Source: Emticicia sp043780375 (lineage in GTDB: Bacteria > Bacteroidota > Bacteroidia > Cytophagales > Spirosomataceae). Taken from it: a stretch of 64,000 nt of DNA. Within the stretch, counting starts at the first letter, position 1. Every line of letters begins with the position of its first letter. Below are positions 1 through 7,844 of this stretch, in pieces. Below the pieces are notes generated by a model, which made no database searches, had not been told where the DNA came from, and worked only from the letters and a program-made list of their open reading frames with translations. Location: NCBI RefSeq assembly GCF_043780375.1, contig NZ_JAYWCU010000069.1, positions 1-64,000 on the forward strand, given 5' to 3'. The translations under genes and the position numbers were made by a program.

Positions 1-1
1 G

Positions 2-619
2 GTAAAAGCAGCCCTAAAACAGGCTTTTAAAGATGGTATGCTGCAAACAGACCTCAACGCAAAGATAGAGCCTATCAAGACAGCCGAAACGCAAAGAAAC
101 TTTCTAACTATTGAAGAACTAAACAGCCTTGTACGTACCGAGTGCCAAAACGTTTTACTCAAACGTGCAGCCTTGTTTTCGGCACTTACTGGGCTACGAC
201 ATAGCGACATACAAAAACTAACTTGGAGCGAATTGGAGTACATAGAAGGGAACGGATATTTTATTCAGTTTAAGCAGCAAAAGACAAAAGGCGTTGAAAT
301 GATGCCAATATCAGAACAGGCATTTAGTTTACTTGGAGAACGCAAAAAGCCTACTGATAAAGTATTTGATGGTTTGGAATATTCAGCGTACCAAAACAAG
401 TTTCTGTATCAATGGATAACAGCAGCAGGAATATCAAAGGATATTACGTTCCATTGTTTTCGCCACACATTTGCAACCTTGCAACTAAGCAAAGGAACTG
501 ATATTTACACCGTCAGCAAGATGCTGGGGCATAGAGAACTCAAAACGACCCAAATTTATGCAAAGATTATAGATGAAACCAAGCGTAAAGCAGCCGACAG
601 CATACAGTTAGATTTTTGA
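2..619 (+). CDS. Tyrosine recombinase (phage-type integrase), C-terminal catalytic part, 5'-truncated
   Basis: The frame is open from base 2 and continues from outside the window, so only about 205 C-terminal residues are seen; the first ATG at 38 is not the true start. The catalytic residues of the tyrosine recombinase family are visible: Arg in the ALTGLRHSD segment, the HxxR box in FHCFRHTFA, and the His and nucleophilic Tyr in GHRELKTTQIYAK. These enzymes cut and rejoin DNA at attachment sites to integrate or excise mobile elements. It is followed at once by element genes on the same strand (hypothetical, excisionase-like, replication-like), which fits an integrase at one end of an integrative element. 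The N-terminal SAM-like arm-binding domain is not visible here. Confidence 0.93.
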   Translation, partial: VKAALKQAFKDGMLQTDLNAKIEPIKTAETQRNFLTIEELNSLVRTECQNVLLKRAALFSALTGLRHSDIQKLTWSELEYIEGNGYFIQFKQQKTKGVEMMPISEQAFSLLGERKKPTDKVFDGLEYSAYQNKFLYQWITAAGISKDITFHCFRHTFATLQLSKGTDIYTVSKMLGHRELKTTQIYAKIIDETKRKAADSIQLDF

Positions 620-642
620 TATTTTTTAAACTTAAAGGACAA

Positions 643-1725
643 ATGGAACAAAACGATAATAAATTACTTAACGAAGCAGATTATACAAATTTCGCAGAAG
701 AACTTATCAAGTTGCCAAATCAATTGGCAAAACTTGATAATCTGAAATCAAAACATCAAAAATACTATGAAGTAAATAGAAGTTTTTATAAACAGTTTAT
801 TTACAAGATTGAGGAATTAATAACAGACCTTAGAGACGATATTTTTGAAAAAACAGCAGTACTTGCTGAAAGAAATCCAAAATTTAATTATGTTGAGGTA
901 ACCAAGCAATATGAGGGTATTTATAAAAACCCAAGTAGAGGGCAATTTACTATTAAGGCCTTGGAAGGTTTAAAAGACTTTGTTTATAAGTTTGAGTATG
1001 AAGTTTTAGAAAATAAAATTGATATGCATTATTGGTTTCTAAGTAGTGTTTTGACTTTCATAAAAAATGATATTAATGATGTATTTAAGTTTATTTCTGA
1101 AAATGATGTTTATAAAAACGTTAGAGTTGAAATTGAAGAAAATGGAACAATTTATTTTCAATATTTTCAAAGAGAATTAAAGAACAAGTTAGAAAAACAA
1201 GAAAATTGGAAGGTTATTGAAATTGATATTAAAGATAGATTCTTACCAATGATTCATAAATATTATGAATGGTATGAAATAAATAAAGAAGAAACTAAAA
1301 AGTTTGAGCCAGCCAATTTTTATGAGTGGATGTATGAAGTTATGCGTTCAACTGAAAAGGAAATAAATAAATGGTTTAAGGCAGAACAGCCAGCAGCACC
1401 CGAAAGCCTTAGTGTTGAAAAAGTTGAGGAAAAGAAAGAAAGTGAAGTAAAACTATTTCATCGTGAAATTGCATTACTTCACCACTATTTAGGTACATCA
1501 CTAAATGATAATAATGCAAGTATAAAAGCAAGTTTATACGGTCAAAATAGCGGTAGAAAATTGATGGAACATTATAACGAAATTAAGAATAGTAACTTGA
1601 ATATTACTAACCACAAATACGCAGTAAAAAACATTGAAAAAGTCATTACTTTACTAAATAACAACCCACAAGCAAAAGAAAAAGCAGAAAATGACTTGAA
1701 AGTTGCACAAACAAAAAAGAATTAA
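643..1725 (+). CDS. Hypothetical protein of the mobile element
   Basis: This 360-residue protein has no catalytic motif I recognise. It is rich in Lys, Glu, Asn and aromatic residues and looks helical. A variable linker (Pro/Ala/Glu, around residues 245-265) separates a large N-terminal part from a conserved-looking C-terminal part that contains YGQNSGRKL and ends in a charged helix. Proteins of similar layout sit next to integrases in Bacteroidota elements, and a link to RteC-like excision regulators is possible but not shown. The ATG at 643 was chosen over an in-frame TTG at 616, which would overlap the recombinase stop; AAAGGA lies just upstream of 643. Base composition is more AT-rich than that of the flanking element genes. 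Confidence 0.75.
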   Translation: MEQNDNKLLNEADYTNFAEELIKLPNQLAKLDNLKSKHQKYYEVNRSFYKQFIYKIEELITDLRDDIFEKTAVLAERNPKFNYVEVTKQYEGIYKNPSRGQFTIKALEGLKDFVYKFEYEVLENKIDMHYWFLSSVLTFIKNDINDVFKFISENDVYKNVRVEIEENGTIYFQYFQRELKNKLEKQENWKVIEIDIKDRFLPMIHKYYEWYEINKEETKKFEPANFYEWMYEVMRSTEKEINKWFKAEQPAAPESLSVEKVEEKKESEVKLFHREIALLHHYLGTSLNDNNASIKASLYGQNSGRKLMEHYNEIKNSNLNITNHKYAVKNIEKVITLLNNNPQAKEKAENDLKVAQTKKN

Positions 1726-1824
1726 ACAACTGATTATTAGCAATTTATAAAATACTCAACCAGTTATAACCAGTTGCACTACTTCGTATAAAATAATTTT
1801 GAGCCATAATCAAATAATTAGAAA

Positions 1825-2187
1825 ATGGCTCAATCGTACAATCCTTTCGATGTTTTAGAGTTAAGGCTTAACTCCATTGAAAATCTTTTATTAGACTTCA
1901 AACACCAGTACATTTCTGCACCTCCAAAGCAAGCCGACCAATGGTTTGACCTCAACGAATTATGTAATTATTTACCCGATAAGCCAGCAACCGCAACGGT
2001 TTACGGCTGGGTACATACTGCACAGATACCTTGCCACAAAGGAGGTAAAAAACTAAGATTTTTAAAGAGTGAAATAGACATTTGGCTTTTACAAGGTAGA
2101 AAGAAAACCTTGCAACAAACGGCACTCGAAGCAGATGCCTATCTACTAAAAAGCAAAGGAGGTGCTGGTCGAACCTATGGAAAATAA
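1825..2187 (+). CDS. Excisionase-like helix-turn-helix protein
   Basis: This 120-residue protein has a central winged-helix/MerR-like HTH of the HTH_17 type (about residues 38-92): WFDLNELCNYL, then a turn, VYGWVHTAQIPCHKGGKKLRF and KSEIDIWL. This is the layout of excisionase (Xis) and of small DNA-binding proteins in Bacteroidota elements. The N-terminal 35 residues look like a helical oligomerisation segment. It is the first gene of a tight block: the next gene starts inside its last codons. It probably binds near the attachment site or represses the replication genes, but which of these it does cannot be read from the sequence. Confidence 0.82.
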   Translation: MAQSYNPFDVLELRLNSIENLLLDFKHQYISAPPKQADQWFDLNELCNYLPDKPATATVYGWVHTAQIPCHKGGKKLRFLKSEIDIWLLQGRKKTLQQTALEADAYLLKSKGGAGRTYGK

Positions 2188-2569
2188 GACTAACACCTCC
2201 CAAGTGCAAAAAGGACAAAGCAAAGATAGTGAATTTATCTCAAAAATTATTATCAATGAAGTTGAAAAAGGTACTGGTTTATCCTATGACCAATTAAAGG
2301 CACAATACAACGAAATACAATTATTTTATACAGCTTTACAGTATGTAACAACAACTAAAAGAGCATTATGCAAGGCATTTAATATCGAAATACCAAATAA
2401 TTGTAGAAACAAAAGAAAGTTTGAAAAAGCAGGTATTTTGGTTCAGAGTAAAGATAAATATCGTTGCCCAAGTTCGGGACATCTTGCAAATGTATTATCT
2501 ACGAATCCAGCAGAGTTTGACAAACTCAACCAACCAAGAAGTGTTCAACTTAAAATGAATTTTGCATAA
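2177..2569 (+). CDS. Hypothetical small element protein
   Basis: This 130-residue protein is of unknown function. The ATG at 2177 overlaps the end of the excisionase-like gene by 11 bases, and its TAA shares one base with the ATG of the following ATPase gene, so the three are translationally coupled. It is basic and hydrophilic. The middle (about residues 45-90) contains a run of Lys, Arg and Cys, with ALCKAFNIEIPNNCRNKRKFEKAG written here in two parts: ALCKAFNIEIPNNC, then RNKRKFEKAG. This part could be a small DNA-binding or zinc-binding unit, although the cysteines are too few for a classical zinc ribbon. Neighbouring genes suggest a role in element replication or control. Confidence 0.7.
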   Translation: MENKTNTSQVQKGQSKDSEFISKIIINEVEKGTGLSYDQLKAQYNEIQLFYTALQYVTTTKRALCKAFNIEIPNNCRNKRKFEKAGILVQSKDKYRCPSSGHLANVLSTNPAEFDKLNQPRSVQLKMNFA

Positions 2570-3693
2570 TGGAATCCAAAAAAACATCTACTTTTTTGGA
2601 TTTAGAAAATTCAGAAAGGTTATTGAAAGAACTAAACCCACAATTTACCGACCTTGATAAGTTTAAGAAAGACCTTAAAGAGGAACGCAAAGCACTATTA
2701 AAGCAAAGCAATGAAGCAACCAAAAGTAAAGGCTTATTTACCGTAATGCCAGCCAGCCATTGGATTGAAGAATCTAAAATGCAACCAATTCCGCAAATGC
2801 TATTTGGTGAATTATGGTTTGAAGGTGAATTATGTATTTTGTTTGCAGATACCAATTTAGGTAAATCAATATTAGCCGTACAGATTGGCAATAGTATAAG
2901 TAAGGGTGAACCAATAAGGGGCTTTAAACTCGAAGCCCCAAAACAACCAATTTTATACTTTGATTTTGAACTTTCGCCAAAGCAATTTGAAAACCGCTAT
3001 TCGATAAAGTTTGAGCAGCATTATAGTTTTGATAATAATTTTATCAGAATTGAAATAAACCCTGATGCAGTAATACCCGAAAATCAAACCTTTGAAAATT
3101 ACCTCGACTATTCGCTGGAGCGTTCAATTATCGAGACAGGTGCAAAGGTTTTAATCATTGATAATCTTACTTACTTAAAGACCGAAACCGAAAAAGCGAA
3201 AGATGCCTTACCATTGATGAAACATTTAAAGGCATTGAAAAGTAAATACAACCTTTCAATTTTGGCATTGGCACACACACCAAAAAGGGATTTATCAAAG
3301 CCAATTACTCGAAACGACTTGCAAGGTAGTAAGATGCTTATGAGTTTTACTGATTGTTCGTTTACGATTGGAGAAAGCCAAAAGGATAAAAATATCCGTT
3401 ACCTGAAGCAAATTAAGGTAAGACAAAGTGAATTTATTTATGATACCGAAAATGTAGCTATTTGTCAAATTGAAAAGCCTTACAACTTCTTACAATTCGA
3501 TTTAATAGGTTTCAGCACCGAAAGGGAACATTTAAAAGAGGTTACGGAAAAGGATAAAGGGCAAAAGATTGCAGAAGTATTGGAGTTGAAAAAGCAAGGC
3601 ATTACTAATATTGAAATTGCCCGAAGGCTGGGAGTTTCGGAGGGAGCAGTCAGAAAATGGATTAAGAAAGCCAATGAAACCGAACCCAAATAA
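2569..3693 (+). CDS. RecA/RepA-fold AAA ATPase with C-terminal HTH
   Basis: This 374-residue protein resembles AAA_25/RepA-like ATPases found in mobile elements, where they act as replicative helicase or helicase loader. The Walker A region is ADTNLGKS (residues 93-100), with Ala where the first Gly of the usual loop would be. The Walker B region is VLIIDNLTYL (about 192-201), and LALAHTPKR follows as a sensor-like segment. The C-terminal end carries a clear HTH (about 345-370: IEIARRLGVSEGAVRKW), unusual for a plain helicase and suggesting it also binds DNA. A nested palindrome of CGTAC units starts 8 bases after its stop and is the obvious candidate target. It is coupled to the gene before it through TAATG. 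Confidence 0.85.
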   Translation: MESKKTSTFLDLENSERLLKELNPQFTDLDKFKKDLKEERKALLKQSNEATKSKGLFTVMPASHWIEESKMQPIPQMLFGELWFEGELCILFADTNLGKSILAVQIGNSISKGEPIRGFKLEAPKQPILYFDFELSPKQFENRYSIKFEQHYSFDNNFIRIEINPDAVIPENQTFENYLDYSLERSIIETGAKVLIIDNLTYLKTETEKAKDALPLMKHLKALKSKYNLSILALAHTPKRDLSKPITRNDLQGSKMLMSFTDCSFTIGESQKDKNIRYLKQIKVRQSEFIYDTENVAICQIEKPYNFLQFDLIGFSTEREHLKEVTEKDKGQKIAEVLELKKQGITNIEIARRLGVSEGAVRKWIKKANETEPK

Positions 3694-3701
3694 ACGCCAA
3701 T

Positions 3702-3753
3702 TCGTACGATTCGTACTTTTCGTACACCTGTACGTTTTGTACGAATCGTACGA
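3702..3753. repeat. Nested CGTAC palindrome between replication genes
   Basis: A perfect 15-bp inverted repeat, TCGTACGATTCGTAC (3702-3716) and GTACGAATCGTACGA (3739-3753), encloses a second inverted pair, CGTACA (3721-3726) and TGTACG (3729-3734). The tetramer GTAC occurs six times in 52 bases. It lies between the HTH-ended ATPase and the primase-type gene. It could be an origin iteron cluster, an operator for the ATPase's HTH, or both. Confidence 0.85.
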
Positions 3754-3769
3754 TTAAAGCCAAAAAGCA

Positions 3770-5053
3770 ATGAACGAACACCTATACAAATTAGAGCCTT
3801 ACAAGGGTATGAAAACTCGATACAGCTGCCCAAGTTGTCAGCAGTATAAAGTTTTTGCCCTTTACATTGATACCGAAACAGGCGAACACCTCAACGAATC
3901 CGTAGGAAGGTGCAACCGAGAGATTAACTGCGGTTACCACTATTCACCAAAGCAATACTTTGAAGAAAACAATATTTCATTTGATAAGTCACAGCAGCAC
4001 CGCCAACAAAGAGCAGTTGAGCAGTTACCACCAAAGCAAATTTCGCTTATTTCGGTTGAGGTATTTACAGCCAGCTTGCAAAGCCACGAATCAAACAACT
4101 TTGTAAGATACTTGATTGAACTTTTTGGGGTTGAGGTTACAAACGGATTAATCGCAAAGTATTTTATTGGTACTTCAAAGTATTGGAACGGTGCAACAGT
4201 ATTTTGGCAAATTGATAAAGAGTATCAAGTCAGAACAGGTAAAATAATGCTTAACAGCCCCACCACAGGCAAAAGAGTAAAAGAACCTTTCAATCATATC
4301 AACTGGGTACATAAAGCCCTTAAATTGCCTGATTTTGAGTTAAAGCAATGTTTGTTTGGTGAACACCTTTTAAATGATAACAGTAAACCTATTGCCTTGT
4401 GTGAATCGGAAAAGACCGCCATTGTTGCCAGCGTTTATTTGCCTGATTTTATTTGGTTAGCAGCTGGAGGTATTAGCAATTTGACCGCTGATAAATGTAA
4501 GGTTTTGTCAGGTCGTACGGTTTATTTGTATCCTGACTTAAACGGTTTCGAGAAATGGAGTATCAAGGCAAAGGAACTTTCGCACATTGCAACGATTGTT
4601 GTTTCTGACTTATTAGAACGCCACGCCAGCGATGAAGAAAGAAAAGAGGGTTTAGACTTAGAAGATTACTTGATAAGGTTTGATTATAAAGATTTTATCG
4701 AACCCGAACCGCCAGCACCTCCACCACCGCCAGCCGTTGAGGTGGAAATGAAAGAGCCAATTACGGTAAAAGCGAACGAATCAAACGACTTGAAAGAAAG
4801 GGTACTTGATTGGAGCAAAGAAGTTGAGGAACTCGAAACGTATTTCAAAAGCGTTACTTTGCCGACAGTACCAATTTCAATAAGTCAAGGCGAAACGATT
4901 AACAATGTAGGTAACTTTCTTGAAAGTCATTTTGCCACATTGAAGCACATGAAGGGTAAAAGAGTTTTTTTGCCACACCTCCACAGATTACAGAAACTTA
5001 AAAGCTATTTGACACAAGGGGGGGCGGGGTTGATTCCTTCAAGCATAAAGTAA
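3770..5053 (+). CDS. DUF6371-type zinc-finger, Toprim/primase-like protein
   Basis: This 427-residue protein has an N-terminal zinc finger (Cys20, Cys23, Cys48, Cys54, with His57 close by), like the DNA-binding finger of primases. A central region has the Toprim-like strands ALCESEKTAIVAS and VYLYPDLNG, which carry the acidic Glu and Asp expected of that fold. A proline-rich linker (EPPAPPPPPA) leads to a C-terminal tail. This matches the DUF6371 family seen beside RecA-like ATPases in Bacteroidota elements and suggests primer synthesis or origin priming for the element. The Toprim assignment rests on motif reading only. The start follows the CGTAC palindrome by 16 bases, so the palindrome is also its leader. 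Confidence 0.8.
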   Translation: MNEHLYKLEPYKGMKTRYSCPSCQQYKVFALYIDTETGEHLNESVGRCNREINCGYHYSPKQYFEENNISFDKSQQHRQQRAVEQLPPKQISLISVEVFTASLQSHESNNFVRYLIELFGVEVTNGLIAKYFIGTSKYWNGATVFWQIDKEYQVRTGKIMLNSPTTGKRVKEPFNHINWVHKALKLPDFELKQCLFGEHLLNDNSKPIALCESEKTAIVASVYLPDFIWLAAGGISNLTADKCKVLSGRTVYLYPDLNGFEKWSIKAKELSHIATIVVSDLLERHASDEERKEGLDLEDYLIRFDYKDFIEPEPPAPPPPPAVEVEMKEPITVKANESNDLKERVLDWSKEVEELETYFKSVTLPTVPISISQGETINNVGNFLESHFATLKHMKGKRVFLPHLHRLQKLKSYLTQGGAGLIPSSIK

Positions 5054-5174
5054 AACAACCGCTTACCGACTGTGGAAAACAGCGTTACAACTATTGAGGT
5101 GGGGTATCAAATGAATCATGATTATTGTCATAACGTTCCTTAATAATTTAGGTTTCATTTTAAGCAGTCAAAAA

Positions 5175-5753
5175 ATGGCAAAGTTTCCGAGTTATCCAAC
5201 TTTATTTGATGAATGTAAAACAATCAGTATTTCTGATTTTAAGAAATGGAGTTACTTAAAATCTAATCAAGTGATTAATAGTGTAATTACTTGGAGTAGA
5301 AATGGCAATAAAACTGCGAGTATTTCGATTTCTGTTAATACCTTTGCTGAAAGCTTTTTCGTTGAATTAGATTATAGTTGTAATGGCAAACCGATAAAGT
5401 ATAGAGTGCCAATTATTAAAGTAGATTCTAATTTAGGCAAAGGAGTTGTTTGGTTTTTTATTTGCCCTTATACTGGTAAACGGTGCAGAAAGTTGCATTT
5501 AGTAGGTAACTACTTTTACCACCGTTCAGCGTTTAGAAACTGTATGTATGAAAACCAAACCAAAAGTCATAGCAGCAGGAATCATTTTAGTATGGCTGAT
5601 AAGTTGTTTAGAGTTGCAGATGCTAATGATAAAATACACAGTAAGCACTTTAAAAAATATTATAATGGTTTACCAACAAAAAGGTATATCAAGCAAATGA
5701 AACGTATAAAAATTGGTGGGAATATTTCAATGGAAGAATTGGGGTTTTATTGA
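5175..5753 (+). CDS. Hypothetical protein, last gene of the mobile element
   Basis: This 192-residue protein is of unknown function. The start at 5175 (MAKFPSYP, after a purine run) was preferred to an upstream ATG at 5118 that would add a hydrophobic 19-residue leader. The middle contains WFFICPYTGKRCRKLHLVG, with two Cys and a basic cluster that recall a small zinc or nucleic-acid-binding site. The C-terminus is strongly basic (KRYIKQMKRIKIGG). The protein is cytosolic by appearance. It has no partner beyond the element genes and lies at the boundary between the element and the ebo operon. Confidence 0.7.
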   Translation: MAKFPSYPTLFDECKTISISDFKKWSYLKSNQVINSVITWSRNGNKTASISISVNTFAESFFVELDYSCNGKPIKYRVPIIKVDSNLGKGVVWFFICPYTGKRCRKLHLVGNYFYHRSAFRNCMYENQTKSHSSRNHFSMADKLFRVADANDKIHSKHFKKYYNGLPTKRYIKQMKRIKIGGNISMEELGFY

Positions 5754-5765
5754 AAAATCAATTGC

Positions 5766-5785
5766 ATTTGTACCCTATTTGTACC
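5766..5785. repeat. Direct repeat ATTTGTACC x2 at the element edge
   Basis: ATTTGTACC occurs at 5766-5774 and 5777-5785, an 11-base period. It lies directly after the last element gene and before the ebo operon. Such short direct repeats can be recombinase arm or core sites; the matching site at the other end of the element is outside the window, so this is not proven. Confidence 0.5.
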
Positions 5786-5869
5786 TCAAAAAAAATATTA
5801 TTTGTAACTAATTGACTATAAGCACTTTACAAAAATAGTTACTTTCTTCATTGGAAAGTAAGTTCTTCT

Positions 5870-5877
5870 TAGATTTG
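5870..5877 (+). promoter_or_regulatory. Candidate ebo operon promoter (-7 box)
   Basis: TAGATTTG matches the Bacteroidota -7 consensus TAnnTTTG. Transcription would start near 5884, leaving a leader of about 23 bases before eboA. The -33 element is weak, with no clear TTTG 19-21 bases upstream. Confidence 0.5.
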
Positions 5878-5906
5878 TTTAAGATTTATACAAAGCACCT
5901 AACCAA

Positions 5907-6713
5907 ATGAATTATTCTTCCATACTATTTGAGACAATTAAATTGTACGTTTCACCCAAAGAATTGAGTTGGATTGAAACAAAAGCTAATGGTAGTTTAC
6001 AGTCTCTACAAACGGCATTTGTAGCTACGCCAAGATTTGTGAGTAAAACTACTATTAATTTGACTGATTCTATCAATGGTATTAATATCACTGATTGGAC
6101 TTTGGATAGATTAGTGCGAGTTTATTTGTTAACAAAACTTGATAGCTCGGTCAAAGAAGATTATACAAAAAGCCTTGATACACTATTCGAAATTGCTGAA
6201 AATAACGAAGCTGTCGCATTAATATCTGCACTTTCATTTTTTGATTATCCCGAATATTGGCTTTTGCGTGCAACCGATGCTGTGAGGTCAAATATTGGTT
6301 TAGTTTTCGATGCAATTGCCTTTCAAAATCCTTATCCAATGCAGTATTTTTCTGAATTGGCGTGGAATCAATTAATTTTGAAATGTATTTTCAATGACAA
6401 GCCTATTCATCGTATTCAAGGCTTAAACGAGCGGGCGAATCAAGCCCTTGCCAACTCAATTTCGGACTTTGCACACGAACGCTGGGCCGCTGGTCGAAGT
6501 GTTCCTGCTCAAGCATGGCGTTTAGTAAGTAAGTTTATGAATGAAACAATTTTAAGTGATATTTGTACTTTATTTGTCTCTCAAAATCCAAATGATAAGA
6601 TTGCAGCTACTTTAGTTTGTAGCGAAACTGACTTTGTTTTTGCAAAAGAAGAATTAAAAAAATATCCTGAACTTAATAGTAAAAATCTTAGCTGGGAAAT
6701 GCTTGAGGTTTAA
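5907..6713 (+). CDS. eboA: EboA family protein
   Basis: This 268-residue, largely helical, soluble-looking protein is the first gene of a six-gene ebo cluster. EboA has no known enzymatic activity; the family is defined by its constant place at the head of ebo operons. Visible features are a string of amphipathic helices, the conserved-looking HERWAAGR segment near residue 190, and no signal peptide. Assignment rests on length, composition and, above all, the complete ordered set of EboB-F genes behind it. A Bacteroidota -7 box lies about 30 bases upstream. In cyanobacteria the cluster is required for the scytonemin precursor to reach the periplasm, so EboA is inferred to be a cytosolic partner in metabolite traffic. 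Confidence 0.85.
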   Translation: MNYSSILFETIKLYVSPKELSWIETKANGSLQSLQTAFVATPRFVSKTTINLTDSINGINITDWTLDRLVRVYLLTKLDSSVKEDYTKSLDTLFEIAENNEAVALISALSFFDYPEYWLLRATDAVRSNIGLVFDAIAFQNPYPMQYFSELAWNQLILKCIFNDKPIHRIQGLNERANQALANSISDFAHERWAAGRSVPAQAWRLVSKFMNETILSDICTLFVSQNPNDKIAATLVCSETDFVFAKEELKKYPELNSKNLSWEMLEV

Positions 6714-6749
6714 AATAATGGAGTATTAAACATAGAATTGAAAAATAAA

Positions 6750-7769
6750 ATGTGTCAAAAACATTCCGAAATAACCCAAAACCCTTCTCACTTTGAAGGT
6801 ACAGCCGAAGAACTCGAATTGGCAAAAACAGTACAGGTAAATTACACAGATTACATCAAAGATATGAAATTCTTTGACCCGCATATTCACATGACTTCTC
6901 GTACGACCGACGATTATACTGCTATGGTCGATGCGGGTGTTGTGGCAATTATTGAACCCGCTTTTTGGTTGGGTCAACCTCGCACGGGTTTGGCATCATT
7001 CAAAGATTATTATAGTAGTTTGGTCGGTTGGGAGCGATTTAGGTCTTTGCAGTTTGGCATCAAACATTATTGCACGATTGGATTAAATTCACGGGAAGCC
7101 AATAATGAGGCTTTAGCAGAGCAGGTAATGGAGATTTTGCCTTTGTTTTTGTACAAAGAAGGCGTAGTGGGCGTAGGAGAAATTGGTTTTGACGACCAAA
7201 CTGCTGCTGAAGAAAAGTATTATCGTCTACAACTCGAATTGTCAAAAGAAGCAGGTTTGCCCGTGCAAGTTCACACGCCGCACCGTGATAAAAAGAAAGG
7301 AACAGAGTTAAGTATGTCGATTGCTTTGGAACATGGAATTGACCCAAGTATGGTAATTATTGACCATAATAATGAAGAAACCGTAGAAAGTGTGCTTGAA
7401 AAAGGTTTTTGGGCGGCATTTACGATTTATCCATTTACAAAAATGGGCAACGAACGCATGGTCGAAATCGTGAAAAAATATGGTTCGGAGAGAATAATGG
7501 TAAATTCGGCGGCAGATTGGGGAATAAGCGACCCCTTGGCAGTTCCGAAAACAGCTGCTTTGATGAAAATTAAAGGTATTTCTGATAGAGATATTAAATT
7601 AGTTACTTATCAAAATGCCATTGACGCTTTTGCTCAAAGTGGACAAATTAATGTGGCCGATTTTGAAACCCCGCAGGTAATTGACCAAAGTTTGAAATTT
7701 TATGGAAACACCGTTTTGCGTGGCGGGCAAATTCCAAGAGTTGATAAAAATTCTATTATTATTAGTTAG
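6750..7769 (+). CDS. eboB: EboB, TatD-like metal-dependent hydrolase
   Basis: This 339-residue amidohydrolase/TatD-like TIM barrel has metal-site motifs FFDPHIHMTSR (His45 and His47), GVGEIGFDD (Glu), VQVHTPH (His), IIDHNN (His) and a late SAADWG (Asp). Together they make the expected binuclear or mononuclear metal centre. The substrate is unknown. The ATG at 6750 gives a 39-residue N-terminal extension before the barrel; a downstream ATG at 6864 would start right at the first strand (MKFFDPH), as in many family members, and a TTG at 6738 is also in frame. It is the second gene of the ebo operon, 36 bases after eboA. Role in the pathway is inferred from context only. Confidence 0.9.
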   Translation: MCQKHSEITQNPSHFEGTAEELELAKTVQVNYTDYIKDMKFFDPHIHMTSRTTDDYTAMVDAGVVAIIEPAFWLGQPRTGLASFKDYYSSLVGWERFRSLQFGIKHYCTIGLNSREANNEALAEQVMEILPLFLYKEGVVGVGEIGFDDQTAAEEKYYRLQLELSKEAGLPVQVHTPHRDKKKGTELSMSIALEHGIDPSMVIIDHNNEETVESVLEKGFWAAFTIYPFTKMGNERMVEIVKKYGSERIMVNSAADWGISDPLAVPKTAALMKIKGISDRDIKLVTYQNAIDAFAQSGQINVADFETPQVIDQSLKFYGNTVLRGGQIPRVDKNSIIIS

Positions 7770-7844
7770 TAGATTGTCATTAGGCGATAGTCAACAGTAA
7801 AGTAAAAACCTAATATTCAGATTTTAGATAACAAGTTTAAAGCA

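Noticed and set aside
2550..2891. Minus-strand frame opposite the element ATPase
   Set aside because: It is antisense to a gene with clear Walker motifs and has no support of its own.
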